Source of the DNA: Colimorpha_A sp964630635
Lineage (GTDB): Bacteria > Bacillota > Clostridia > Oscillospirales > CAG-272
DNA: 29,699 bases
NCBI GenBank assembly: GCA_964630635.1
Contig: CAZVVM010000011.1
Coordinates: 1-29,699, forward strand
Direction of reading: 5' to 3'
The notes under the pieces are model-generated. The model saw only the letters and a program-made list of their open reading frames with translations, had not been told where the DNA came from and did no database searches. Shown in pieces: positions 14,993 through 22,384 of the stretch (positions are counted from its first letter, which is position 1; each line of letters starts with the position of its first letter). The position numbers and the translations under genes were made by a program.

Positions 14993-15970
14993 ATGAAAAA
15001 GACAGCAAAAATTATTTCTTCTATTTTAGCACTTTCGATGCTTCTCATCGCTTTCGCTTCCTGCTCGCCCAAAAAGAGCGGCGGCAACGGCGACAGCTAC
15101 TCTCTTAAGGTGGGAACTATAAAGGGCCCGACGGGAATGGGTATGGCAAAGATCATTAACGACAATCTTACCGATGAAAAGTATACTTTCGAGCTTTTTA
15201 ACGATGCAACCGCTATTTCCGCAAAGCTTCTCGGTCAGCAGCTTGATGTTGCGGCTGTACCCGTAAACCTTGCGGCTGTTGTAAACAAGAAGACCGAGGG
15301 CGCTTACGTAGTTGCGGCGATCAATACGCTCGGCGTTCTCTATATCATGGAAAACGGCACGACGGTAAATTCCGTATCCGATCTTGAAGGAAAGACCATT
15401 CACGCTTACGGACAGGGCGCTACTCCCGAATATATGCTTGCTTATATTCTCGAAAAGAACGGACTCAAGGGAAAGGTAAACGTACAGTGGTACGGCACGC
15501 CTGCCGAGCTTGCTACTCTCGCGGCTCAAAACGAAGTCGATCTCATAATGCTTCCCGAACCGCAGATAACCGCGTCGCTCACCAAAAACGCGAATCTCCG
15601 CGTTGCTATCGATATAACCGAAGAATGGGATAAAGTCAGCGAAAACAAGGCGGTTCAGGGCTGTATCGTCGTTAAGAAGGAGATCGCTGAAAAGTATCCC
15701 GAGAAGGTATCGCAGTTCCTTGACGAATACAAAGCTTCTGTTAAGTACGTAAACGAAAATCCCGCAGAGGCGTCGGTTATGATCGCGGCAAACGAGATCA
15801 TCCCTGCCGCGCCCGTAGCAGCCCTCGCAATTCCGAGATGCAACATCGTGTTTATTGAGGGAGACGAGATGATCTCCAACCTCAACGCTTTCTATACCGT
15901 TCTCTTTAACGCAGACCCCGAATCGGTCGGAGGAACGATGCCGAATGACTCGCTCTACTACAAGAGGTAA
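14993..15970 (+). CDS. ABC importer substrate-binding lipoprotein (NMT1/SsuA-like)
   Basis: The 325 residues have a lipoprotein signal (hydrophobic 7-22, lipobox AFASC, Cys24) followed by a Ser/Gly linker and a periplasmic-binding fold of the SsuA/THI5/NMT1 type (LKVGTIKGPTGMGMAKII; LDVAAVPVNLAAV; LEGKTIHAYGQGATPEYML; EVDLIMLPEPQ). It should be tethered outside the membrane and deliver ligand to the permease encoded next. Relatives import sulfonates, nitrate/taurine-like ions or thiamine precursors; no diagnostic residue fixes the ligand here. AAAAGGA lies 9-10 nt before the ATG. It is 33 bp after the regulator, and its 3' end overlaps the permease start. Confidence 0.9.
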   Translation: MKKTAKIISSILALSMLLIAFASCSPKKSGGNGDSYSLKVGTIKGPTGMGMAKIINDNLTDEKYTFELFNDATAISAKLLGQQLDVAAVPVNLAAVVNKKTEGAYVVAAINTLGVLYIMENGTTVNSVSDLEGKTIHAYGQGATPEYMLAYILEKNGLKGKVNVQWYGTPAELATLAAQNEVDLIMLPEPQITASLTKNANLRVAIDITEEWDKVSENKAVQGCIVVKKEIAEKYPEKVSQFLDEYKASVKYVNENPAEASVMIAANEIIPAAPVAALAIPRCNIVFIEGDEMISNLNAFYTVLFNADPESVGGTMPNDSLYYKR

Positions 15971-16730
15971 TCTGATCAAAAAAATAATATATTTTCTTAT
16001 AAGCGCCGTCTTTTGGACGGCGCTTTGGGACTTTCTTTCCTACAAGGTCGGAATGAAGTACGTTCTTCCCTCTCCAGCCGTTACCTTTACACGGCTATAT
16101 GAAATGATGGGCGAAAAGACGTTTTACGAATATGCCGGAAACTCTCTTTTGAGTATTTTTAAGGGATTTATTGGCGGTGCTCTTATCGGTACGGCTTTGG
16201 GTACCTTGAGCGCATTTATCAAGGGAGCGGACATTCTGTTTTCCCCGCTTAACACCGTTATTAAAGCAACTCCCGTTGCGTCGTTCATCATTCTTGCGTT
16301 TATCTGGATGGACAATTCCGATATTCCCGTTCTTATTTCTGTACTTATGATTACGCCTATCGTTTGGAGTGCGCTGAAAAACGCACTTCTGAACGTTGAC
16401 CGCGAGCTTATCGAAATGGCGAATGCTTACAAAATGCCGTTTTTCAAACGCGTAACGGTGCTTTATCTGCCGTCAGTACTTCCCTCTTATCTGACCTCGC
16501 TCGTCACCGCTATGGGTCTCGGTTGGAAGGCGGGAATAGCCGCAGAGGTGCTTTGCGGTACGAACGATACACTCGGTAACGGGCTTCTTACCGCCAAAAC
16601 TTATCTTGAAACCGTTGATATGTTTGCTTATACCGTTGCGATAATCATTCTTTCGGTCATAATGGAGCTTGTTTTCCGTGCCGTCATAAAGGGTATATCG
16701 GGAAAGGAGACGCGAAATGGTACAGCTTGA
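15945..16730 (+). CDS. ABC transporter permease (BPD type)
   Basis: The 261 residues contain about six membrane helices and the inner-membrane EAA loop near ELIEMANAYKMPFFKRVTVLYLPSVLPSY, which docks the ATPase. The fold is that of SsuC/TauC permeases. The ATG at 15945 overlaps the binding-protein gene by 26 nt and has GGAGGA about 10 nt upstream; a shorter start near the binding-protein stop cannot be excluded. The downstream ATPase overlaps its 3' end by 14 nt, so the three importer genes are translationally linked. Confidence 0.88.
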   Translation: MTRSTTRGNLIKKIIYFLISAVFWTALWDFLSYKVGMKYVLPSPAVTFTRLYEMMGEKTFYEYAGNSLLSIFKGFIGGALIGTALGTLSAFIKGADILFSPLNTVIKATPVASFIILAFIWMDNSDIPVLISVLMITPIVWSALKNALLNVDRELIEMANAYKMPFFKRVTVLYLPSVLPSYLTSLVTAMGLGWKAGIAAEVLCGTNDTLGNGLLTAKTYLETVDMFAYTVAIIILSVIMELVFRAVIKGISGKETRNGTA

Positions 16731-17325
16731 AAACATCAAAAAATCCTTTTCGGGAAAGCTTTTGTTCGATATTCCGAAGCTCATCCTTGACGTCGGATTC
16801 ACCTGCCTTACAGGCGCATCCGGCTGCGGCAAAACGACGCTGGGACGGATAATTTGCGGACTTGAAAAAGCCGACGGCGGAAGCATCGTCGGCGTTGACG
16901 GAGCATCCGTCGTTCTCTTTCAGGAATCGCGGCTACTGCCGTCCTTGACCGCTTACGGTAATATCACCGCAATCTGCCGTACCGATGAAGGAAAGCGTCT
17001 CGGACGTGAGCTGCTTATGCGTTTGTTTTTCAGCGACGGGGATATGAAGAAGCGCCCAAGTGAGCTTTCGGGCGGTATGGCGCGCAGAGTGTCGATAGTT
17101 CGCGCGGTCGTGTTTGCATACGAGAACAAAGGTGCTTTCGCGCTTCTTGACGAGCCCTTTACGGGACTTGATCCCGAAACGAGAAAGACCGCGTCCGACA
17201 TTCTAAACGAGTACCTTTCGGAAAGAGCCGTTCTCGTCATTACTCACGACGAGGAAGAGTGCGGGCTTTTCGGCGGAAAAACGCTTGATTTTTCCTCTCT
17301 TTTGGCGCCAAATACCGAGATTTAA
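16717..17325 (+). CDS. ABC transporter ATP-binding protein
   Basis: The 202-residue nucleotide-binding subunit energises the importer. Walker A GASGCGKTT (Lys39), Q-loop FQESRLLP, signature LSGGM (with ARRVSIVRA), Walker B FALLDEP and the H-loop THDEEE are all present. At 202 residues it is shorter than typical SsuB/TauB proteins (about 250), lacking most of the C-terminal extension. It overlaps the permease by 14 nt and has AAAGGAG upstream. It is the last gene of the operon. Confidence 0.92.
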   Translation: MVQLENIKKSFSGKLLFDIPKLILDVGFTCLTGASGCGKTTLGRIICGLEKADGGSIVGVDGASVVLFQESRLLPSLTAYGNITAICRTDEGKRLGRELLMRLFFSDGDMKKRPSELSGGMARRVSIVRAVVFAYENKGAFALLDEPFTGLDPETRKTASDILNEYLSERAVLVITHDEEECGLFGGKTLDFSSLLAPNTEI

Positions 17326-17327
17326 TA

Positions 17328-17356
17328 TTGCACTTTACTATAAAATGTGCTATAAT
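17328..17356 (+). promoter_or_regulatory. sigma-A promoter of ispD-ispF
   Basis: TTGCAC (17328-17333), 17 bp, perfect TATAAT (17351-17356). Confidence 0.8.
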
Positions 17357-17362
17357 TAGTAT

Positions 17363-17381
17363 CGAGGGTATCGTACCCTCG
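17363..17381 (+). terminator. hairpin at the ispD transcript start, also a possible ABC-operon terminator
   Basis: CGAGGGTA-TCG-TACCCTCG is a perfect 8-bp hairpin followed by GTATTTTG. Because it sits just after the ispD promoter it may stabilise the ispD mRNA 5' end; the T-rich tail is weak for termination. Confidence 0.45.
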
Positions 17382-17408
17382 GTATTTTGTATTTGAAAGG
17401 AAGCTTTT

Positions 17409-18140
17409 ATGAGTTTTTCTTCCGTTCTTACCGGAATTGCCGACAGAATTAACGGCGTTTATACAAAATATAATTCCGCTATTATCTTGGCGGGCGGAAG
17501 CTCGACGCGTATCGGCGGTGATAAAACCAAGCAGCTCGTCCCTATTCTTGGTGTACCGACAGTCGTTCGCACCGTCTCCGTTTTTGAAAAGTGTAAGTTC
17601 ATAAACGAGATAATCATTGTCGCAAAGGACGACGAGATGCTCCTTTACGATGAGTGGAAGAAGGAATACGGCTGGAAAAAGGTCAAGAAGATCGTTCTCG
17701 GCGGTGCCGACAGACAGGCGTCAGTTCTAAACGGCTTCAAGAGCATATCGGACAAGTCCGAGTTCGTTTATATTCACGACGGTGCAAGATGTCTTATCAC
17801 CGAGAAAATGATAAAGGACGTCGGTCACGCCGCCTGCGTTCACGGCGCGGCGATCGCCGCACAAAAAGCGACGGACACCGTCAAGCTCGTGGATGGCAAA
17901 AAGCTCTCAACTCCCGATAGAAGCAATGTTTGGCTTGCACAAACTCCGCAGGTATTTATGACCGAAATGTACCGTGCCGCCGCATATACCGCAAAGAAAA
18001 ACGGCACGGTTGCAACCGACGACGCGTCTCTTATCGAGGCACTCGGATTTGAGGTCTATCCCGTCGACTGCGGCAAAGAAAATATGAAAATAACCTCGCC
18101 CTGCGATTTCGCTATTGCAGAAGCGATACTCAAATTCCGC
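17409..18140 (+). CDS. ispD: 2-C-methyl-D-erythritol 4-phosphate cytidylyltransferase (C-terminus in gap)
   Basis: Third MEP-pathway enzyme: joins MEP and CTP to give CDP-methylerythritol for isoprenoid synthesis. 244 codons are visible. The nucleotide-binding signature ILAGGSSTRIGGDKTKQ (residues 26-42; Arg34 and Lys41) is preceded by a roughly 22-residue N-terminal extension. Further motifs: GGADRQASVLNG, YIHDGARCLI, TDTVK, LAQTPQVF, TDDASLIE and KITSPCDFAIAEAIL. The last is close to the normal C-terminus, so only a few residues should be missing in the run of Ns at 18141. GAAAGGAAG lies before the ATG. It is followed by ispF, the usual MEP-pathway pairing. Confidence 0.95.
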
Positions 18141-18150
18141 NNNNNNNNNN
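18141..18150. other. assembly gap (10 N)
   Basis: Ten consecutive N between ispD and ispF. The length is probably a placeholder; the flanks suggest only the last few ispD codons and the stop are lost. Confidence 0.97.
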
Positions 18151-18159
18151 GGAAAAGAA

Positions 18160-18651
18160 ATGAATTTTTCCGATATTCGCATAGGTCACGGCTACGACGT
18201 TCACCGTCTTACCGAAAACCGCGATCTTATAATAGGCGGTGTTAAGATCCCTTACGAAAAAGGGCTTCTCGGTCATTCCGATGCCGACGTGCTTGTCCAC
18301 GCGATCCTTGACGCAGTATTGGGCGCGCTCGGTGAGGGGGACATCGGCAAGCGCTTTCCCGACACCGACGATTATTTCAAGGGCATAAACAGTATGCTTC
18401 TTGCCGAAAACGTCGCCTCGCTTCTTTTGGGCAAGGGCTATACAGTCGGAAATATCGACGCAACCGTCGTCGCACAACGCCCGAAGCTTTCGCCGTATAT
18501 TGACGGAATGAGAGGCAATATAGCAAGTGTGTTCGGAATCGGCACCGACAGAGTAAATATCAAGGCAACGACCGAGGAAAAGCTCGGATTTACCGGCAGC
18601 GGTGAGGGCATCTCCGCGCACGCTGTTTGCCTTATAATCAAATCTGCCTGA
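18160..18651 (+). CDS. ispF: 2-C-methyl-D-erythritol 2,4-cyclodiphosphate synthase
   Basis: Fifth MEP-pathway enzyme: cyclises CDP-ME 2-phosphate with release of CMP. The 163 residues match the family. Motifs: GHGYDVHRL with the zinc ligands Asp13 and His15, LLGHSDADVLVHAI with the third ligand His, GDIGKRFPDTD, the nucleotide-binding region VAQRPKLSPY, and the C-terminal ATTEEKLGFTGSGEGI. The ATG at 18160 follows GGAAAAG, directly after the gap. It is co-transcribed with ispD from the 17328 promoter. Confidence 0.96.
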   Translation: MNFSDIRIGHGYDVHRLTENRDLIIGGVKIPYEKGLLGHSDADVLVHAILDAVLGALGEGDIGKRFPDTDDYFKGINSMLLAENVASLLLGKGYTVGNIDATVVAQRPKLSPYIDGMRGNIASVFGIGTDRVNIKATTEEKLGFTGSGEGISAHAVCLIIKSA

Positions 18652-18670
18652 CGGCAGAGCCATCAGGCAG
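18644..18670 (+). terminator. hairpin after ispF
   Basis: CTGCCTGA (18644-18651, containing the ispF stop) pairs with TCAGGCAG (18663-18670), followed by TATATTT. Probably the operon terminator, of moderate strength. Confidence 0.6.
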
Positions 18671-18918
18671 TATATTTGACGGCTACCGTCTTACTCTTCC
18701 CTTTACATCCTGTATTTTGACGTCCTTTAAGACCTTCGCCGTCCTATTTTTCTTCCCGTCTTTTTCGGGAAGTCAGACGGCGTTGCCGTCCTTTAATATT
18801 TTATGTTGCGATCACAACCGTGACACGGTGAGAATTAACGCACATTAACGGCGAATTTATCTTTGAGCAAACAAAATAAAAAATACAATAAAAACAAATT
18901 GATTTTTCGAGGTCAGCT
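18671..18918. other. gene-free, hairpin-rich region between ispF and rpe
   Basis: No coding signal on either strand. It contains repeated GACGG/CCGTC blocks. GACGG-CTA-CCGTC is at 18678-18690. A nested hairpin at 18737-18782 pairs CGCCGTC with GACGGCG outside and CTTCCCG (18752-18758) with CGGGAAG (18766-18772) inside. The same GACGGC can instead pair with GCCGTC at 18785-18790. A small CCGTG-A-CACGG hairpin follows near 18820. No confident promoter for rpe was found. Could be an untranslated leader, a small RNA or a decayed repeat. Confidence 0.5.
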
Positions 18919-19578
18919 ATGAAAAAAAATATTATCGTTTCCCCTTCCGTTCTTGCTTGTGATTACGCATATGCCGCAGACAGCTTGAAGGCAGTCGTTG
19001 ACGCGGGCGCAGAGTATCTCCATCTTGACATTATGGACGGCATCTTTGTTCCGAACCTCTCCTTCGGACCTGACTTTATAAAGGCGCTCCGTCCTCACTC
19101 CAAGGCGGTTTTCGATACGCATCTTATGATAACCGAACCGATCAGATTCGTAGACGCATTTGTTGACGCGGGATCGGATATTATAACCGTACATCTTGAA
19201 GCCTGCCACAGTGTTGTTGACACCTTAAAAAAGATCAAAAGCAGAGGTATCAAGGCAGGTATCGTTATAAAGCCCAAGACTCCTGTTTCCGAGCTTGTTC
19301 CTTATCTTTCACTTGTCGATATGATCCTTATTATGTCGGTCGAGCCGGGATTTGGAGGTCAGTCGTTTATGCCGAGCGCACTCGACAAGCTCCGCGAAGC
19401 AAGAAAAATGATAGACGAGTCTGGATATGAGATTGATCTCGAAGTCGACGGCGGCGTAAATGTAAACAACGTCGCATCAATCATCGAAGCAGGCGCTAAC
19501 GTAATCGTTGCGGGGTCAGCAGTTTTCCGTGCGCCCGACCCGTCTGCCGCCGTTAAGGCACTCAAAGGCGAAGCTTAA
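18919..19578 (+). CDS. rpe: ribulose-phosphate 3-epimerase
   Basis: Interconverts ribulose-5-P and xylulose-5-P in the pentose phosphate pathway. The 219-residue TIM barrel has SPSVLACDY, the metal-site strands YLHLDIMDGIFVPNLSFG and FDTHLMI, the phosphate-binding MSVEPGFGGQSFMP, and VDGGVN followed by GANVIVAGSAVF. All expected metal His/Asp residues are visible. The start at 18919 follows CGAGGT. No prkC, rsgA or thiN gene is next to it, unlike in many Bacillota. Confidence 0.96.
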   Translation: MKKNIIVSPSVLACDYAYAADSLKAVVDAGAEYLHLDIMDGIFVPNLSFGPDFIKALRPHSKAVFDTHLMITEPIRFVDAFVDAGSDIITVHLEACHSVVDTLKKIKSRGIKAGIVIKPKTPVSELVPYLSLVDMILIMSVEPGFGGQSFMPSALDKLREARKMIDESGYEIDLEVDGGVNVNNVASIIEAGANVIVAGSAVFRAPDPSAAVKALKGEA

Positions 19579-19643
19579 GCTTTTTCCGCGAATAAAAACT
19601 GACAAAAATTTCGTTATTTTATCTATTTTTGCCAAAGCGGATA

Positions 19644-19672
19644 TTGACATCCTAAAATTTATATGGTAAAAT
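19644..19672 (+). promoter_or_regulatory. sigma-A promoter of minD
   Basis: Consensus TTGACA (19644-19649), 17 bp, TAAAAT (19667-19672), about 30 bp before the minD ATG. Confidence 0.82.
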
Positions 19673-19707
19673 AGTTAAGGTGTATTTTTTACTAACCGAG
19701 GATTTCT

Positions 19708-20502
19708 ATGAACAGTACGAGAATAATTATGGTCACCTCCTGCAAGGGCGGCGTAGGTAAGTCGACGGTTTCCGCTAATCTTGCCATAAAGCTCGCTCTC
19801 GACGGTTGGCGAACGCTTCTTATCGACTGCGATTTCGGCGTCCGTTCGCTTGATCTTATTATGGGTCTTGAGGACCGTGTTATTTTTGATATTACCGATA
19901 TCATTCTTCACGATATTGCCCCCGAAAAGGCGATCATTCAGGATTCGCGCTCGGAAAACCTCTATTTCTGTGCCGCACCGTACGATTACGAGACGGATCT
20001 TGACCACGACGAGTTTAAAACGGCTCTTCGAAGCATAGGTGCGCAGATGAATTTTGACTACATCATCATCGACACCCCCGGCGACACGGGAAGCCCCCTT
20101 CGTCTTGCCGCCGCGGTGTCCGACGAGGCGCTCGTCGTCTCGACATACCAGCCCGCGTCTATACGCGCGGCAGAGCGTACGGGCATTCTCCTCGAAGAAT
20201 CGGGCGTTAAAACAAGAAAGCTTATTATAAACTGCTTCCACGCTGACGGAAAGGAATTTGAAGGGCAGCCGGGGCTTCTTGAGGTTATCGACAAGACGTC
20301 GATACAGCTCCTCGGAATAATTCCCTTTGATTCGCGTCTTTCCGATAAGCAGGCGCAGGGTGAGGACGTGTTTACTATTCCCTCCTGCAACGCCGCAGAA
20401 GCGTTTACCAATATCGCTATACGACTAACGGGAAGAACGGTACCCCTCTTTACCGGATTCAAGAAAATTAAGAGAGCCGAGCTTATTAAGAAAATTCAGT
20501 GA
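19708..20502 (+). CDS. minD: MinD-like septum-site-determining ATPase
   Basis: ParA/MinD-family ATPase that binds the membrane when ATP-bound and, with MinC, keeps FtsZ away from the poles. The 264 residues have the deviant Walker A CKGGVGKST (Lys13 and Lys18), switch I DCDFGVRSLDLIMGL, Walker B YIIIDTPGD and, at the extreme C-terminus, a basic amphipathic stretch FKKIKRAELIKKIQ suited to membrane targeting. The Shine-Dalgarno site is CGAGGA. No minC or minE is next to it; a 28-bp gap leads into the MgsA homologue, a neighbour seen near min genes in Clostridia. A different MinD/ParA paralogue is the main alternative. Confidence 0.88.
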   Translation: MNSTRIIMVTSCKGGVGKSTVSANLAIKLALDGWRTLLIDCDFGVRSLDLIMGLEDRVIFDITDIILHDIAPEKAIIQDSRSENLYFCAAPYDYETDLDHDEFKTALRSIGAQMNFDYIIIDTPGDTGSPLRLAAAVSDEALVVSTYQPASIRAAERTGILLEESGVKTRKLIINCFHADGKEFEGQPGLLEVIDKTSIQLLGIIPFDSRLSDKQAQGEDVFTIPSCNAAEAFTNIAIRLTGRTVPLFTGFKKIKRAELIKKIQ

Positions 20503-20530
20503 TCTGACAAAATGAAAGGACGGTTACACT

Positions 20531-20977
20531 ATGGAAATTGCCATCATCGCAGGTGAAAGTAAAAAGGAACTTATGACACAGTTTTGTATCGCGTATTGCG
20601 GTATATTAGCAAATCATAATCTCTGCGCCACAGGCACGACACACAAGCATATCACCGAAGCAACCGGACTTCGTATCGAAAAGCTCCTTGCCGGCTCACA
20701 CGGCGGTGTTGAGCAGATAACGACGCGCGTCGCATACGACGAGATCGACCTCGTTCTCTTCTTCCGCGACTACGCCGAGACCGACTCTATGGCGGAAAGA
20801 AACAATCTCAATCTTCTTAAGCTTTGCGATATTCATAACGTCCCCGTTGCTACGAACATCGCAACAGCCGAGATACTCGTTCGCGCACTTGAGCGCGGCG
20901 ATATCGACTGGAGAGAGATCGTAAATCCTCGTTCGGAGTACAACCTTCGCAAAAAAGCTCAGAACTATTCAAGATAA
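20531..20977 (+). CDS. methylglyoxal synthase homologue lacking key catalytic aspartates
   Basis: MGS-fold protein of 148 residues, clearly related to MgsA (dihydroxyacetone phosphate to methylglyoxal plus phosphate). Conserved: IAIIAGESKKELM, the phosphate loop ATGTTHKH, IDLVLFFRD, NVPVATNIATAE and WREIVNP. However, the GGDQQ motif holding the catalytic base (E. coli Asp71) reads GGVEQ here, with Val60 at that position. The PHxPD segment with E. coli His98 and Asp101 is replaced by SMAERNN with one inserted residue; Asp91 (FFRD) remains. Classical MGS activity is therefore doubtful. It may sense a phosphorylated ligand, as the MGS-like domains of other enzymes do. GAAAGGA precedes the ATG; it is 28 bp after minD, probably the same operon. 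Confidence 0.85.
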   Translation: MEIAIIAGESKKELMTQFCIAYCGILANHNLCATGTTHKHITEATGLRIEKLLAGSHGGVEQITTRVAYDEIDLVLFFRDYAETDSMAERNNLNLLKLCDIHNVPVATNIATAEILVRALERGDIDWREIVNPRSEYNLRKKAQNYSR

Positions 20978-20983
20978 ATAAAG

Positions 20984-21015
20984 TATCTCGGCGCATTTTG
21001 TGCCGAGATATTTTT
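20984..21015 (+). terminator. intrinsic terminator upstream of the 21028 gene
   Basis: TATCTCGGC (20984-20992) pairs with GCCGAGATA (21002-21010) with TTTTT directly after. The last T runs into the GAGGAAGGA ribosome-binding site of the next gene, so this may act as an attenuator or simply reduce readthrough. Confidence 0.85.
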
Positions 21016-21027
21016 GAGGAAGGATCA

Positions 21028-21381
21028 ATGAAGATACACGGTATATATAATTTTTGCAGGACTCATCTGCTTATCGAGCTTACGCTCGATATGACGCCCG
21101 ACGAGATCGACTGGTTCGGCTTTTCGGTTCCCGAGGAAGGCGTTGACGAGTTTGACAGAATCGTCCCTCATATGGAGCAATATCTTACCGAGGACGGCAC
21201 CGACAAGCTCTGCGACGCCTGGGACGAGCCCGAGGAGCAGTTTTCTCCGACAAGAGTCGCATTCTTTATCCGCAAAAGCGACGCAGTAATCCTCGAAACG
21301 CCCTACGGCGATATTGATATTTCCGATCCGCAAAAGGCACCCGACAGGTTGAGAGAGATAATTGAATTTGAAAAAGAATAA
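21028..21381 (+). CDS. small acidic protein of unknown function
   Basis: The 117 residues are rich in Asp and Glu, with no signal peptide, membrane helix or Cys motif. The sequence alternates predicted strands and helices (MKIHGIYNFCRTHLLIELTL; TPDEIDWFGFSVPEEG; RVAFFIRKSDAVILETPYGDIDI). I do not recognise a family. The start at 21028 has a strong GAGGAAGGA 4-5 nt upstream; the upstream extension to 20998 crosses the terminator. It is separated from the MgsA homologue only by that terminator, so expression depends on readthrough or an unseen promoter. Confidence 0.7.
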   Translation: MKIHGIYNFCRTHLLIELTLDMTPDEIDWFGFSVPEEGVDEFDRIVPHMEQYLTEDGTDKLCDAWDEPEEQFSPTRVAFFIRKSDAVILETPYGDIDISDPQKAPDRLREIIEFEKE

Positions 21382-21386
21382 CAAAA

Positions 21387-21410
21387 AACGCTGAAGATTT
21401 CTTCAGCGTT
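21387..21410. terminator. bidirectional terminator
   Basis: AACGCTGAAGA (21387-21397) pairs with TCTTCAGCGTT (21400-21410), with T-rich flanks on both strands, between the 21028 gene and the ROK kinase. Confidence 0.85.
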
Positions 21411-21417
21411 TTCTAAT

Positions 21418-22368
21418 TCAGTGAGTTATTGCCGCGGCACCGATGATGCCTGCGTCGTTTCCAAGCTCTGCAACGCATATCTTGGTCTTAAGCTCGCAAC
21501 CTGCAGTAAACTGATCTTTTTCGGCAATTTCGATTACGGGGTCAAGAAGGTAATGACCTTCGTTTGCAACACCGCCGCCGATACAGAGTACGTTCGGCTG
21601 GAATATGTTAATAATATTCGTAATACCGCAAGCGAGATAGCTTACGTACTTATCGACTACTTCCTTGCCTGCCTTATCACCCTGCTTCATTGCAGCAAAG
21701 GGCGTACGAGCGCTTGCTTTATTGATGTCGCCTCCGACAAGCTCCCACATAAGAGTGTCTTTGGTCTCTGCAAGCTTTTCTCTCGTCATTCTGCCCAGAG
21801 CCGTAGCGGACGAATATGCTTCCCAGCAACCCTTACGGCCGCAGGTGCACTGTTCGCCGTCATACTCGATTACCATATGACCGATCTCACCGCCTGCGTG
21901 GTTGAAACCGCCGAAGATCTTACCGTTAATGATAATTCCGCTTCCGACACCCGTGCCGAGCGTTACCATTACGGCAGTTTCCGCACCCTTCGCCGCGCCG
22001 CCCATTGCTTCGCCGAGCGCAGCCGCGTTTGCGTCGTTATCGATGTAGATATTCTCAATCGGTAGATACTTTTTAAGCACGTCTACGATCGGATAATTAT
22101 ACATTCTGATATTATTCGACGAGATTACGACGCCGTTTACGGGGTCGATAGATCCGGGAGATCCGATTCCCGCGTGAGCGATCTCCGAAATATCAATGTT
22201 GGTTTCCTCAAGAAGCTTCAGAGAAAGCGATGCAATATCCTTTACGACCTCTTCAAGATCGCGCTCGGAAAGGGTCGGGGTGCTTCCCTTTTTGACTATC
22301 TTATAATCTTCGTCTACTATTCCGATGGCGATGTTCGTACCGCCAAGGTCAATGCCGAGATAATACAT
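21418..22368 (-). CDS. glcK: ROK-family glucokinase
   Basis: Phosphorylates glucose (or a related hexose) with ATP. The 316 residues show the phosphate-1 loop IDLGGTNIAIGIVDED, IDNDANAAALGE with the catalytic Asp, the ATP loop VTLGTGVGSGIIING, and the ROK zinc signature HAGGEIGHMVI followed by CTCGRKGCWEAYSSATAL (three Cys plus His). No DNA-binding N-terminus is present, so it is a kinase and not a ROK repressor. The start at 22368 (MYYLGIDLGG) has AAAGGAA 7-8 nt upstream; the ORF extension into mscL is out of frame and rejected. It lies 16 bp after mscL, so probably the same transcript. Confidence 0.92.
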   Translation of the reverse strand: MYYLGIDLGGTNIAIGIVDEDYKIVKKGSTPTLSERDLEEVVKDIASLSLKLLEETNIDISEIAHAGIGSPGSIDPVNGVVISSNNIRMYNYPIVDVLKKYLPIENIYIDNDANAAALGEAMGGAAKGAETAVMVTLGTGVGSGIIINGKIFGGFNHAGGEIGHMVIEYDGEQCTCGRKGCWEAYSSATALGRMTREKLAETKDTLMWELVGGDINKASARTPFAAMKQGDKAGKEVVDKYVSYLACGITNIINIFQPNVLCIGGGVANEGHYLLDPVIEIAEKDQFTAGCELKTKICVAELGNDAGIIGAAAITH

Positions 22369-22384
22369 ACTGCTGATTCCTTTA

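Noticed and set aside
15026..15979. 317-residue minus-strand ORF
   Set aside because: Antisense to the ABC substrate-binding lipoprotein, which has a valid signal, lipobox and operon context.
18115..18245. IspD-IspF fusion protein
   Set aside because: The two frames differ across the gap as given; ispF has its own ATG with GGAAAAG, and ispD reaches its normal C-terminal sequence before the gap.
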